NCBI GenBank assembly: GCA_002439095.1
Contig: DJOT01000020.1
Coordinates: 3,284-67,283, forward strand
Direction of reading: 5' to 3'
Origin: Bacteroidales bacterium UBA6431
Lineage (GTDB): Bacteria > Bacteroidota > Bacteroidia > Bacteroidales > UBA932
Length of the DNA: 64,000 nt
Below the pieces are notes generated by a model. The model was not told where the DNA came from and ran no database searches. It saw only the letters and a program-made list of their open reading frames with translations. Shown in pieces: positions 15,513-24,856 of this stretch. The first letter of the stretch is position 1; every line of letters starts with the position of its first letter. The translations under genes were made by a program, and so were the position numbers.

Positions 15513-17996
15513 TTACAGGTATTTCCCTGTCACACTTTCCGGAGTGCGGCTGATTTCATAAGGGCAGCCGTGAGCGACAATGCGTCCGCCCTCGGTGCCG
15601 CCTCCCGGTCCCATGTCGATGATGTAGTCGGCACTGCGTATCACGTCAAGGTCATGTTCGATCACTATGACTGTGGCCCCGTGGTCCATCAGGCTTCGGA
15701 AAACGTCCATAAGTGTCCGGACATCGGAAGGATGCAGGCCGATGGTCGGCTCATCGAACACGAAGACTGAGTCTTGCTGTCCGCGCCCCATCTCGCTGGC
15801 GAGCTTGAGCCTCTGAGCTTCGCCGCCGGAAAGGCTCGGAGTCTGCTCTCCAAGGGTGAGGTATCCGAGTCCGAGGTCGCGGAGAACCTTCAGTCTCTGA
15901 CTTACCAGACGAAGGTCTCCGCAGGCATTGAGGGCCGAATTGACATCCATGTCCATCAGTTCCGGAAGGGAGTGGAACTCGCCAGCGGAGTTCTCGCGCC
16001 TGATGCTGTACGCCGCTCGGCAATATCTGGAGCCGTGGCAGTCGGGGCAGGTTATGTCCACGTCCGGAAGGAACTGGACATCAAGGCTTATCGACCCCGT
16101 GCCGTCACATGTCGGGCAGCGCAGGCGTCCCGTGTTGTATGAGAAGTCCCCGTCCTTGAGGCCGCGGGCCTTGGCATCCGGGGTGGCGGCGAAGACTTTG
16201 CGGAGTTCGTCATGGATGTTGGCATAGGTGGCGACGGTGGAGCGCACGTTGATCCCGATGGGGGAGGCGTCGATTAGTTTGACCAGCCTGATGCCTTCGG
16301 CCTCGACGCTCTTGACGTGAGAGGGGAGCTTGCCGCCGGAGATGTTGGCCTGCAGGGCGGGGATGAGGCTTTCCAGCACCATGGTCGTCTTGCCGGAACC
16401 TGAGACTCCCGTGACCACAGTCAGGCGTCCCTTTGGGATTCTGACCTCCAGCGGCTGCACGGTGTGGACGGGGCCCGTGGACATGGAGATTGTCCCGTAT
16501 TTGAACGTCTCACTTTCATCTCTGCGTTGTAGCGGGATTTCTTCTCTTCCGGCAAGGTAAGGGCCGATCTTGGAGTCGGGGTCGTTTTCTATACCTGATA
16601 TGCTACCTTGGGCGATGACTTCTCCGCCCTGCGAACCGGCACCGGGCCCCATCTCGATCATCCAGTCGGCGCGGGACAGGACCTGCGTGTCGTGGTCCAC
16701 AAGGATCACGGAGTTGCCGTCTTCGACCAGGTCGTCCATGACACCGCACAGGCCTTCAAGGTTGGCCGGATGCAGGCCTATGGACGGTTCGTCAAGCACA
16801 TAGAGCACCCCGCTGGTGCGGTTGCGCACAGCCCTGGAGAGCTGCATGCGTTGCCTTTCTCCTGTGGAGAGGGTGGAGGCGGAGCGGTCGAGGGTAAGGT
16901 AGCCCACGCCCAGGTCAAGCAGCCTTCTGGAGCACTCGATGAAGGATGCGCAGATGTTCTCTCCCATGGGGCGCATCTCTTCCGGGAGGGAGGTCGGGAC
17001 GTTCCTGACCCATTCCACGGCTTGGGTCAGGGTCAGCGTGCAGATGTCGGCAAGGTTTTTTCCCATGATGAGCGGGGCGCGCGCGGCATCGGAGAGTCTC
17101 GTACCGTGGCAGTCGGGGCAGATGCCGGTCTTGAGGAAACGTTCCACGCGCTTCATGCCCTTCTCGTCCTTGACTTTCGCGAGGGCGTTCTCTACCGTAT
17201 AAGTGGCATTATAGTAAGTGAAGTCCAGCTCGGCGGCATCGTTGGAGCCCTTGGCCTTGTAGAGGATGTGCTTTTTGATTGCCGGGCCGTGCAGGACGAT
17301 GTCCTTTTCCTTGTCCGTAAGGTCTTTGTACGGGACGTCGGTGCGCACTCCCATGGCGCGGCAGACATCTTTCATCAGCGACCACATCAGGGTGTTCCAT
17401 GGGGCTACGGCGCCCTGGTCGATGGTGAGGTTCTCGTCCGGGATGAGGGTCGATTCATCCACAGTCCGCACTGTCCCGGTGCCATCGCACTTGCGGCATG
17501 CCCCCTGCCCGTTGAAGGAGAGTTCCTCGGCGGACGGGGCATAGAAGTGCGCTCCACACTCCGGGCAGACCAGTTCCTTTCCGGCAGCTACGAGCAGGGT
17601 GGGAGGGAGATAGTGCCCCTTGGGGCAGCGGTGGCTCGCGAGACGGGAGAACATCAGCCTGAGGCTGTTGAGAAGCTCGGTGCCGGTGCCGAAAGTGCTC
17701 CTGATTCCCGGGATGCCCGGTCTCTGGTGCAGGGCCAGAGCGGCTGGCACGTACAGGACCTCGTCCACATCAGCCTTGGGGGCCTGTGTCATGCGGCGTC
17801 TTGTATAGGTGGAGAGTGATTCCAGATAGCGGCGCGACCCTTCAGCATACAGCACCCCGAGAGCAAGGGAAGACTTGCCGGAACCGGACACTCCGGCTAT
17901 CCCGACTATCTCCCCGAGAGGGACATCGACGTCAATATTCTTGAGGTTGTGGACCCGCGCTCCGCGGACCAGTATCTTGTCAGGTTTCTTGTCCAT
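15513..17996 (-). CDS. UvrA2-like excinuclease-type ABC ATPase
   Basis: An 827-residue protein with two UvrA-type ABC modules. Walker A motifs are GVSGSGKSS (about residue 35) and GVSGSGKTT, with signature/Walker B pairs LSTGERQRMQLSRAV...LDEPSIGLHP and LSGGEAQRLKLASEM...FDEPTIGLHP. CxxC zinc sites are present (VCPECGAHF, CRKCDGTG, CPTCDGTG, CPDCHGSRY). It is over 100 residues shorter than canonical UvrA. After SLRLMFSRLASHRCPKG it goes almost directly to the first zinc site, so the UvrB-binding domain is missing, as in UvrA2-class proteins. It probably binds damaged or drug-modified DNA rather than acting as the main UvrABC subunit. Confidence 0.88.
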   Translation of the reverse strand: MDKKPDKILVRGARVHNLKNIDVDVPLGEIVGIAGVSGSGKSSLALGVLYAEGSRRYLESLSTYTRRRMTQAPKADVDEVLYVPAALALHQRPGIPGIRSTFGTGTELLNSLRLMFSRLASHRCPKGHYLPPTLLVAAGKELVCPECGAHFYAPSAEELSFNGQGACRKCDGTGTVRTVDESTLIPDENLTIDQGAVAPWNTLMWSLMKDVCRAMGVRTDVPYKDLTDKEKDIVLHGPAIKKHILYKAKGSNDAAELDFTYYNATYTVENALAKVKDEKGMKRVERFLKTGICPDCHGTRLSDAARAPLIMGKNLADICTLTLTQAVEWVRNVPTSLPEEMRPMGENICASFIECSRRLLDLGVGYLTLDRSASTLSTGERQRMQLSRAVRNRTSGVLYVLDEPSIGLHPANLEGLCGVMDDLVEDGNSVILVDHDTQVLSRADWMIEMGPGAGSQGGEVIAQGSISGIENDPDSKIGPYLAGREEIPLQRRDESETFKYGTISMSTGPVHTVQPLEVRIPKGRLTVVTGVSGSGKTTMVLESLIPALQANISGGKLPSHVKSVEAEGIRLVKLIDASPIGINVRSTVATYANIHDELRKVFAATPDAKARGLKDGDFSYNTGRLRCPTCDGTGSISLDVQFLPDVDITCPDCHGSRYCRAAYSIRRENSAGEFHSLPELMDMDVNSALNACGDLRLVSQRLKVLRDLGLGYLTLGEQTPSLSGGEAQRLKLASEMGRGQQDSVFVFDEPTIGLHPSDVRTLMDVFRSLMDHGATVIVIEHDLDVIRSADYIIDMGPGGGTEGGRIVAHGCPYEISRTPESVTGKYL

Positions 17997-18020
17997 AATC
18001 AGCGCGAAGATAGAAAATAT

Positions 18021-21000
18021 TCACAGAAGGTGTCCGAGGAAGCGGGCCTTGTCGGGGTCGGTCATGCCGCGGCGGGCGGCATAGTCGTCGACCGTCTTCT
18101 GGCTGACTCTCCGGATCTCCGGATATGACGCTTCCGGGTGGATGAATATGAGGCCGCAGATGCTGGCGTCCGGAACCATGGCGCAGCTGTCCAGAAGTGT
18201 GATGCCGAGCTCTTCCGAACCGGGAAGGAGCCTGAGGATGTCCCTTTTCAGAGTATGGTCGGGACAGCTTGAGTAGCCCGGTGCCGGACGGATGATCTTC
18301 GCCTTCTCGAACCCCTCCGGCAATTCTTGTCTGATATGTGCACTGAGCCATTCCGATGCGGCCTCCGCCAAAGTCAAGCGTACAGAGCGTGTCAGCATGG
18401 GCCCGTATTCCGTGTTGCATGAGGGGCAGCCGCAGTTGTCTGGATGGCCCTGAGAATGAACGCTCAGCGCGAACATCCCCATCGGTGAGTCGAAGCCATA
18501 TTTTTCGGGCGGGACGAAATCGGCGAGCGACCGTCCCCCTTCTTGACGGAACATCGGAAGCCTGAAGTCCCGGGAGACGATGTCGTCTCCCTCGCTATGG
18601 CAAGCGTCAAATCTTACACAAATCTTTATCCGGCAAGCGTTTTCCGCCTTGAGACGTTTGATTTCTTTCAGCGCATCGGCGCGCAGCCGCTCGAACTCTT
18701 CCCGGGCCTCCGCACTCTTTATTCCCCAGATTGCCGCGAAAAGGTTCCAGTCAAGGAACGGTTCGACTTCGTCTATGCTCAGCCGTCTGGCCTTGATGTC
18801 ACCGAAAGGCTGTCCGTCTATGAAACTTGATGCCGGGAACGGCTCCGTTGCATCAGCTTGACCTTTATGCCGCGAACTCTGGAGATACAGTTCGCGAAGC
18901 TGCTCCTGCTTCTGATGTTCGGATTTTTCGCTTGTCTCCCTGTCTGTCACAAGCTGGTTGGCCAGGACAGCGCTTGCGGAGGCATCGCTGGCGTAAAAGA
19001 CATGGGAGTAGAGCGGAGCAAGTTTCACTGCCGTGTGCAGCGCAGAGGCGGCGGCCCCACCGACGAGCAGGGGAGTGTCCATCCCTCGGGAGTTCATCTC
19101 CCTGCAGAGCTCTTCCATCTGGTGGAGCGACGGGGTGATAAGCCCGCTGACCCCTATAAGGTCAGCCGAGGTCTCCAGTGCCTTCTGCAGAATCTCCTCT
19201 TTCGGCACCATGACCCCGAGGTCGATGACCTCGAAACCGTTGCAGTTCAACACTATCCCGGTTATGTTCTTCCCGATGTCATGCACGTCTCCCTTGACTG
19301 TGGCGAACACGATCTTCGGTTTCTTCACTTCCGGTCCTTCAACCTCTTCTTCGATGTAAGGTTGGAGCAGCGCGACGGCGTTCTTCATGGTCTTGGCGGA
19401 CTTGACGACCTGCGGCAGGAACATCTTCCCCTCGCCGAACAGTTCCCCGACCTTGGCCATTCCGCTCATCAGCGGACCGTCTATGATCTGCACAGGCTTA
19501 TCGTATTTTCCAAGGCACTCCTCGATGTCCCTTTCCAATCCAGAGGAATCACCTTTCACAAGCGCACGCATGAGCCTTTCCTCCGGAGTGGAGGCGCTGT
19601 CCACGTGGAAACCGGTTTCTGCGGGGATGCCATTGGCGGCAGCGGCAGCCTTGGACTCCAGTATCTTGGAAGCCAGGTCGATCAACCTCTCTGTGGCTCC
19701 GGGATCGGAGTCCAGAATCACATCCTCCACGCAGCGGAGCAGCCCCGGCTCAATCTCGTCATAGACCTTGAGCATCCCGGGATTGACAATTCCCATGTCA
19801 AGCCCGGCAGCGATGGCATGGTACAGGAAAACCGAGTGCATGGCCTCCCGCACCTCATTGTTTCCCCTGAACGAGAACGAAAGGTTGGAGATGCCTCCCG
19901 AGGTGCGGCAGCCGGGCAGGTTGGCCTTTATCCATCTCACCGCCTCAATAAAATCCACCCCGTAGCGCGCGTGCTCCGGGATGCCCGTGCCCACAGGGAG
20001 AACGTTAACATCGAAAATGATGTCCGATGGACTGAACCCGACCTTGCCGGTCAACAGAGAATAGGCCCTGCTGCAAATCTCCACTTTCCTGTCATAGCTG
20101 GTGGCCTGTCCCTGCTCATCGAATGCGATCACGATCACCGCCGCACCCAAGGCCTTGATTTCACGGGCTTTTTGCAGAAACGCATCCTCTCCTTCTTTGA
20201 GTGAAATCGAGTTGACGATACTCTTGCCCTGAGTGTTTTTGAGCCCCGTGACCAGAGTATCCCAGTGCGAAGAGTCGATCATTATGGCGGCCTTGGCGAC
20301 TGCCGGGTCGTTGGCGACGTAGCGGAGGAATTTTTCCATCTCCAGACGCGAATCAAGCATCGCGTCATCCATGTTGATGTCTATTATGTCCGCCCCGTTC
20401 TCGATCTGCTGGGCCGCGATCTGCAGTCCCGTCTCGTAGTCGCCGGCGGCGATGAGCTTCGCGAACTTGCGCGAGCCGGCCACATTGGTCCTCTCTCCGA
20501 CATTGGTGAAATTGCGATTCCTGTCCACGGTGACACTCTCCAGGCCGCTGACGTGCAGGGCGTTGTCGGGGGCGGGGATGTGCCTCGGAGAAATACCCCT
20601 TACTGCCTCCGCCATGGCCTTTATGTGCTCGGGAGTGGTGCCGCAGCAGCCTCCCGCTATGTTTACAGAGCCTGCCATGGCCATTTTGCGTACCGCTTCG
20701 GCCATTTGGGAGGGAGTCTCATCGTATTCGCCCATCTCGTTCGGCAGCCCGGCGTTGGGATAACAGCTGACGGCGCAGTCCGCCCATGTGGCCACATCGG
20801 CAATCAGGGGAACCATGTCCTCCGCGCCGAGCGAGCAGTTGAGTCCGAAAGAGAACGGGGAGCAGTGCTGTATGGAGCGGTAGAACGCCTCCATCGTCTG
20901 CCCAGTGAGCGTGCGCCCGCTCCTGTCGCTCATCGAGGCCGATACCATGACAGGGATACCGGAGGCCTCGGGGATGCGGCTGAGCGCGTACAGCGCGGCT

Positions 21001-21491
21001 TTGGTGTTGAGCGCATCGAAGCAGGTCTCAAACAGAAGCAGATCGGCTCCGCCCTTGATCAGTCCCCTCATCTGCACCTCGAAAGCCGCAGCCATCTCAT
21101 CGAAAGAATAAGGCCTGAAAACAGGGTCTGACATGTCCTGTGCAAGCGAAAGCGATTTGCTTGTCGGGCCGACACTCCCTGCGACCCATACTTTTCGGGG
21201 CGCTTCATCGGCTGCCTTCCGCGCTATACGCGCCGCAGCTTCGGCCATCTGTCTGGCCTTGTCGGAGAGCCCGTATTCGGATTGGGAGATGCTGTTGGCG
21301 CTGAATGAGTTGGTGGTGATCATGTCCGCTCCGGCCTCGATATATGCCGAGTGGATACGGAGGATGGCCTCCGGGGCTGTGAGGTTGAATGACTCGCTGT
21401 TGCCCTGGAGACCGTTGCGCTGGAGCATGGTTCCCATGGCTCCGTCAAGTATGAGTATGCGTTTTGAAAGTTCTGCCTTTATATCTTGCAT
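18021..21491 (-). CDS. metH: Cobalamin-dependent methionine synthase
   Basis: Transfers the methyl group of 5-methyltetrahydrofolate to homocysteine via methylcobalamin. All modules are present in 1156 residues. The homocysteine domain carries zinc cysteines in GLNCSLGAED and GGCCGTTPEH, followed by the pterin domain (NFTNVGERTNVAGS, DIIDINMDD). The cobalamin domain has DVHDIGKN with the cobalt-ligating histidine at about residue 737, and the C-terminal activation domain (EWLSAHIRQE, APGYSSCPDHT) binds AdoMet. It is the last gene of a minus-strand set with metF (10-bp gap) and a homoserine sulfhydrylase, which together supply the methyl group and homocysteine. Confidence 0.97.
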   Translation of the reverse strand: MQDIKAELSKRILILDGAMGTMLQRNGLQGNSESFNLTAPEAILRIHSAYIEAGADMITTNSFSANSISQSEYGLSDKARQMAEAAARIARKAADEAPRKVWVAGSVGPTSKSLSLAQDMSDPVFRPYSFDEMAAAFEVQMRGLIKGGADLLLFETCFDALNTKAALYALSRIPEASGIPVMVSASMSDRSGRTLTGQTMEAFYRSIQHCSPFSFGLNCSLGAEDMVPLIADVATWADCAVSCYPNAGLPNEMGEYDETPSQMAEAVRKMAMAGSVNIAGGCCGTTPEHIKAMAEAVRGISPRHIPAPDNALHVSGLESVTVDRNRNFTNVGERTNVAGSRKFAKLIAAGDYETGLQIAAQQIENGADIIDINMDDAMLDSRLEMEKFLRYVANDPAVAKAAIMIDSSHWDTLVTGLKNTQGKSIVNSISLKEGEDAFLQKAREIKALGAAVIVIAFDEQGQATSYDRKVEICSRAYSLLTGKVGFSPSDIIFDVNVLPVGTGIPEHARYGVDFIEAVRWIKANLPGCRTSGGISNLSFSFRGNNEVREAMHSVFLYHAIAAGLDMGIVNPGMLKVYDEIEPGLLRCVEDVILDSDPGATERLIDLASKILESKAAAAANGIPAETGFHVDSASTPEERLMRALVKGDSSGLERDIEECLGKYDKPVQIIDGPLMSGMAKVGELFGEGKMFLPQVVKSAKTMKNAVALLQPYIEEEVEGPEVKKPKIVFATVKGDVHDIGKNITGIVLNCNGFEVIDLGVMVPKEEILQKALETSADLIGVSGLITPSLHQMEELCREMNSRGMDTPLLVGGAAASALHTAVKLAPLYSHVFYASDASASAVLANQLVTDRETSEKSEHQKQEQLRELYLQSSRHKGQADATEPFPASSFIDGQPFGDIKARRLSIDEVEPFLDWNLFAAIWGIKSAEAREEFERLRADALKEIKRLKAENACRIKICVRFDACHSEGDDIVSRDFRLPMFRQEGGRSLADFVPPEKYGFDSPMGMFALSVHSQGHPDNCGCPSCNTEYGPMLTRSVRLTLAEAASEWLSAHIRQELPEGFEKAKIIRPAPGYSSCPDHTLKRDILRLLPGSEELGITLLDSCAMVPDASICGLIFIHPEASYPEIRRVSQKTVDDYAARRGMTDPDKARFLGHLL

Positions 21492-21501
21492 CTTGTGTTG
21501 T

Positions 21502-22404
21502 CTAAAAACATTCCCGGAGGATTCCGATGATGTTGGCTGACTTGCCCATGGTGTAGAAGTGTACTCCCGGGACTCCGTGGGCGAGAAGATCCTTGCACTG
21601 CGCCGTGGCCCATTCCTGGCCTATCCGGTATACGGCCTGCCTGTCGTCCTGATGTGCGGCGATTTCGCTCGTGAGTTCGTGCGGGATGTCGATGGAGAAC
21701 GATTCCGGGAGCAGTTTCACCTGCCTCGGGGTGGAGATGGGCTTAAGTCCCGGGATTATAGGGACATTGATGCCGGCTTCCCGGCAGCGGCCCACGAAAT
21801 CGTAGAACACCTTGTTGTCGAAGAACATCTGGGTGGTGATATAGTCTGCGCCGGCATCGACCTTGCGCTTGAGGTTGGCGATGTCGTCATCGAGGTTGGG
21901 CGCCTCGAAATGCTTCTCAGGGTAGCCCCCGACCCCGACCTTGAAAAATCCTTCGCAACTGTTGTCTTTCTCGAAGCGGCGGATGGCCTCCACCAGTTCG
22001 CTCGCGTGGGTGTAGCCGCCCGGGACAGGGGAGAAGCGCTTCTCTCCTGTGAGGCAGTCACCGCGCAGCGCCAACACGTTGCTGAGCCCCATGAACTTGA
22101 AGTCCTGCAGCTGGAACTCTATCTGCTCGGCGCTCAGTCCACCGCATATCAGGTGAGGGACGACGTCCACCTTTAACTCGGACTGGATGGCCCCACATAC
22201 CGCCGTCTCGCTGACGCGGCGGCGAACCAGACGCTTCTTGTAGCTGCCGTCTGGCTGCTCTTCGTAGACCACCTCATCCCGGTGGCAGGTCACATTTATA
22301 TGCTTTGGCTTGAACTCGATGAACGGCCTGATGTCATCGAGGAGTTCAGCCTTTGTCATCCCTGTCAGAGGCGGGACTATCTCAAGTGAGGGGTATTGCT
22401 TCAT
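21502..22404 (-). CDS. metF: 5,10-methylenetetrahydrofolate reductase
   Basis: A 300-residue flavoenzyme reducing methylene-THF to methyl-THF, the methyl donor for MetH. The protein opens with SLEIVPPLTG, the family's N-terminal motif with its glutamate. It continues with KPKHINVTCHRDE, VPHLICGGLS, the FAD-region NVLALRGD, and DAGADYITTQMFFDN. It ends in GVHFYTMGKSANIIGIL. It lies between the sulfhydrylase gene (3-bp gap) and metH (10-bp gap), so these three genes form one operon. Confidence 0.96.
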   Translation of the reverse strand: MKQYPSLEIVPPLTGMTKAELLDDIRPFIEFKPKHINVTCHRDEVVYEEQPDGSYKKRLVRRRVSETAVCGAIQSELKVDVVPHLICGGLSAEQIEFQLQDFKFMGLSNVLALRGDCLTGEKRFSPVPGGYTHASELVEAIRRFEKDNSCEGFFKVGVGGYPEKHFEAPNLDDDIANLKRKVDAGADYITTQMFFDNKVFYDFVGRCREAGINVPIIPGLKPISTPRQVKLLPESFSIDIPHELTSEIAAHQDDRQAVYRIGQEWATAQCKDLLAHGVPGVHFYTMGKSANIIGILRECF

Positions 22405-22407
22405 TTT

Positions 22408-23694
22408 CTATATCGCTGCGAAAGCCTGGTCGAGATCGGCGATGATGTCGTCGATATTCTCGATCCCTATGGAGAGCCTGACTGTTGTCGGTGTGATGTG
22501 CTGCTGCTCAAGTTCTTCGGGAGACATCTGCGAGTGGGTGGTCGTGGCCGGGTGGATCACGAGGCTCTTGACATCCGCCACGTTGGCCAGAAGGGAGAAG
22601 ATCTTGAGGCTGTCGATGAACTTCCATGCATCCTGTCGGGTTCCCTTTATCTCGAAAGTGAAGATTGAGCCTCCGCCGTTCGGGAAGTATTTCTGGTACA
22701 GGGCATGGTCGGGATGTGTCGGGACGGCCGGATGATTGACCTTGGCCACCTTGGGATTGTGCTCAAGATATTCCACCACCTTGAGGGCGTTCTGCACGTG
22801 GCGTTCGATGCGGAGCGGCAGCGTCTCGGTACCTTGGAGCAGGAGCCATGCGCTGATCGGGCTGATGCAGGCTCCGGTGTCGCGGAGTATCACGGCCCTC
22901 ACTCTTGTCACGAATGCTGCCGGCCCCGCCACGTCCGCGAACACAGCCCCGTGATAGCTCGGATCAGGCTTGGCGAGCGTCGGGTACCTGTCCGGAGTCT
23001 TTTTCCAGTCGAACTTGCCCCCGTCCACGATGACTCCGCCGAGGGTGGTGCCGTGGCCGCCGATGAACTTGGTCGCCGAGTGTACGACGATGTCGGCCCC
23101 GTGCTCTATGGGCCTTATCAGGATAGGGGCGAACGTGTTGTCAACTATGAACACGATCCCGTGCCTGTGGGCGACCTCGGCTATGCCGTCGAGGTCGGTG
23201 ACGTCGGAGTTGGGGTTGCCGAAAGTCTCGGCATAAATCACTTTAGTGTTCGGCCTTATGGCATCTTCAAGGGCCTTGAGGTCGTTGACCTTGACTATGG
23301 TGTTGGAGATCCCCTGTGTCGTCAGGGTGTGGGTGATCAGGTTGAATGAGCCTCCGTACATGTTGTCGGCGGCGACGATGTGGTCGCCCTGCTGGAGGAC
23401 GTTCTGGAGGGCGTAGGTGACAGCTGCGGCACCGGATGCCACTGCGAGCGCGGCGACTCCTCCTTCGAGTGCAGCTATCCTCTTCTCGAACACGTCCTGT
23501 GTGGTGTTGGTGAGCCTGCCGTAGATGTTACCGGGGTCTCTGAGTGCGAAGCGGTCGGCGGCGTGCTGGCTGTTATGGAATACGTATGATGTTGTCTGAT
23601 AGATAGGTACGGCGCGGGCATCCGATACGGGGTCTGCCGTCTCTTGGCCTACATGGAGGGCCAGCGTGTCGAGGTGGAGTTTCTGTGTGCTCAT
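22408..23694 (-). CDS. O-acetylhomoserine sulfhydrylase (aminocarboxypropyltransferase)
   Basis: A PLP enzyme of the Cys/Met metabolism family that makes homocysteine from O-acetylhomoserine and sulfide. The start at 23694 (MSTQKLHLDTLALHVGQ) gives 428 residues; an upstream ATG at 23748 is less likely because it would run into the regulator's promoter. Visible features are PIYQTTSYVF, the PLP-phosphate region VASGAAAVTYAL, and the PLP lysine in VVHSATKFIGGHGTTLGG. The C-terminal segment has LSIGIENIDDIIADL. It is first in the operon with metF and metH and divergent from an Lrp-type regulator. Confidence 0.94.
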   Translation of the reverse strand: MSTQKLHLDTLALHVGQETADPVSDARAVPIYQTTSYVFHNSQHAADRFALRDPGNIYGRLTNTTQDVFEKRIAALEGGVAALAVASGAAAVTYALQNVLQQGDHIVAADNMYGGSFNLITHTLTTQGISNTIVKVNDLKALEDAIRPNTKVIYAETFGNPNSDVTDLDGIAEVAHRHGIVFIVDNTFAPILIRPIEHGADIVVHSATKFIGGHGTTLGGVIVDGGKFDWKKTPDRYPTLAKPDPSYHGAVFADVAGPAAFVTRVRAVILRDTGACISPISAWLLLQGTETLPLRIERHVQNALKVVEYLEHNPKVAKVNHPAVPTHPDHALYQKYFPNGGGSIFTFEIKGTRQDAWKFIDSLKIFSLLANVADVKSLVIHPATTTHSQMSPEELEQQHITPTTVRLSIGIENIDDIIADLDQAFAAI

Positions 23695-23733
23695 TCTTTT
23701 TCTCGTTTTTGTAGTTGCAAAGTTCATTCTTTG

Positions 23734-23746
23734 GGATAAATTATCC
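23734..23746. promoter_or_regulatory. Palindrome between the sulfhydrylase operon and the Lrp gene
   Basis: GGATAAATTATCC is a 6+1+6 inverted repeat in the divergent intergenic region. It sits between a near-consensus promoter for the methionine operon (GAACTTTG, minus strand, 23718-23725) and the lrp promoter. It is a plausible binding site for the adjacent Lrp-type regulator. Confidence 0.4.
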
Positions 23747-23776
23747 AAGCGTTTTTCAGAATTTAGAAAAATTGTC

Positions 23777-23784
23777 TATATTTG
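23777..23784 (+). promoter_or_regulatory. -7 element of the lrp promoter
   Basis: TATATTTG matches TAnnTTTG exactly. A T-rich stretch (TTTTTC, 23752-23757) about 19 bp upstream can serve as the -33 region. Transcription would begin about 60 nt before the start codon at 23853. Confidence 0.5.
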
Positions 23785-23852
23785 CAGGTGTGGCAGGTAG
23801 ATTGTTCTATGGCGCTCAACTCCTGCCGTATTTGGCCGGAAAAATATTCCGT

Positions 23853-24320
23853 ATGATAGATGAAAAGGATGTCGAGATCCTGAGATTGCTTCAGGACAAT
23901 GCCGATTTGACAAACAAGGAGATTGCCGCCAAGGTGCACCTGTCTCCAACTCCGGTATTCGAGAGGGTGAAAAGACTGAGAACCCAGGGATATATCAAGA
24001 AATTAGCGGCCGTGCTCGATGCTGACAAACTTGACTGCTCATTCATGGCCTTCTGCTATATCAAGCTCAAGCAGCACACTTTCGACAACGCCAAACGGCT
24101 CATGGACGCGGTGGCGCAGATAGACGAGGTCGCGGAGTGCTACAACATCTCCGGGGACTACGACTTCCTGATGAAGGTATATGTCTCGAGCATGAAAGAC
24201 TATCAGCGCTTTGTCCTGAGGATCATGGGTGACCTTGACTGCATAGGAAGTCTCAACAGTTCTTTCGTGATGGGTGTGGTCAAAGACACGTTCGGCGTCC
24301 CTGTCCATCTGAGACAATAA
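23853..24320 (+). CDS. Lrp/AsnC-family transcriptional regulator
   Basis: A 155-residue regulator with an N-terminal helix-turn-helix (DVEILRLLQDNADLTNKEIAAKVHLSPTPVFERVKRL) and a C-terminal RAM ligand-binding/oligomerisation domain (CYNISGDYDFLMKVYVSSMKDYQRF). The start at 23853 gives the canonical MIDEKDVEIL N-terminus; the open frame reaches 23715 but that part covers the promoter. It is divergent from the methionine operon, so it may sense an amino acid and control that operon and itself. The ligand cannot be told from sequence. Confidence 0.93.
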   Translation: MIDEKDVEILRLLQDNADLTNKEIAAKVHLSPTPVFERVKRLRTQGYIKKLAAVLDADKLDCSFMAFCYIKLKQHTFDNAKRLMDAVAQIDEVAECYNISGDYDFLMKVYVSSMKDYQRFVLRIMGDLDCIGSLNSSFVMGVVKDTFGVPVHLRQ

Positions 24321-24371
24321 GGCACATTGTCCACGGTGCGGCGATGACATGCCTGTGGATGAAGCCGCAGA

Positions 24372-24557
24372 TCAGATAAATCTTTTCTGTTCTTCGGAGT
24401 ATGTGTAACCGGCTGCTTTGAGTTTGGCTTCGAGAGCGGCCTTGTCCTCGTGATAGTAGTCACAGACGGCGTCAAGGCTGTCGAACATGTTGTCCCTCAG
24501 GAGGAAATTGATCGCCGAGACGAGCATCGGCATGTCATTCTGCGGAAGATGGTCCAT
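24372..24557 (-). CDS. DUF4250-like small protein
   Basis: A 61-residue protein opening MDHLPQNDMPMLVSAINFLL and ending GYTYSEEQKRFI. The LPxxDxxMLxSxxNxxLRD start and the YxYxEEQxxF end match my memory of the DUF4250 family, small cytosolic proteins of unknown role. It overlaps the preceding gene by 23 bp, so the two are translationally linked. Confidence 0.7.
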   Translation of the reverse strand: MDHLPQNDMPMLVSAINFLLRDNMFDSLDAVCDYYHEDKAALEAKLKAAGYTYSEEQKRFI

Positions 24558-24813
24558 CTTGCATCATTGTTTCAAGTTTGTCTATGGCGGACTGCAGGTC
24601 GGCTTTGAAGTTTGTGTGCTCCATGAGGAACCCCTCTTTCCCGCCGGACAGCGCGCGGTATAGGTCCTTGTTCATCTCCATCGCATACGAGGCCACGGCC
24701 GATTCTATCTCGTCCCGCTGAGTGGGGCTGGTTGAATATTCGTAGACCCTGTATTTCTGATGGAAGATGCAGTAGGCCGACTCGACCGCATCCCGGCTGA
24801 TTCTGTTGTCCAT
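24535..24813 (-). CDS. Small conserved hypothetical protein
   Basis: A 92-residue acidic, mostly helical protein (SRDAVESAYCIFHQKYRVYEYS, then SAIDKLETMMQD). No family is named with confidence and no membrane segment or signal is seen. It overlaps the DUF4250-like gene downstream by 23 bp, indicating a two-gene unit. Confidence 0.65.
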   Translation of the reverse strand: MDNRISRDAVESAYCIFHQKYRVYEYSTSPTQRDEIESAVASYAMEMNKDLYRALSGGKEGFLMEHTNFKADLQSAIDKLETMMQDGPSSAE

Positions 24814-24856
24814 TTGTTGCGCAAAAGTAACAAAAAGTTGCGGATGCCGCGGATGG

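Noticed and set aside
16608..17819. 403-residue plus-strand ORF opposite uvrA
   Set aside because: Antisense shadow; composition biased to G, V and H, no recognisable domain.
18858..20204. 448-residue plus-strand ORF opposite metH
   Set aside because: Antisense shadow of a gene with all expected motifs.
23695..24320. SAM riboswitch before the methionine operon
   Set aside because: The leader between promoter and start codon is too short for a SAM aptamer, and no such fold was seen.
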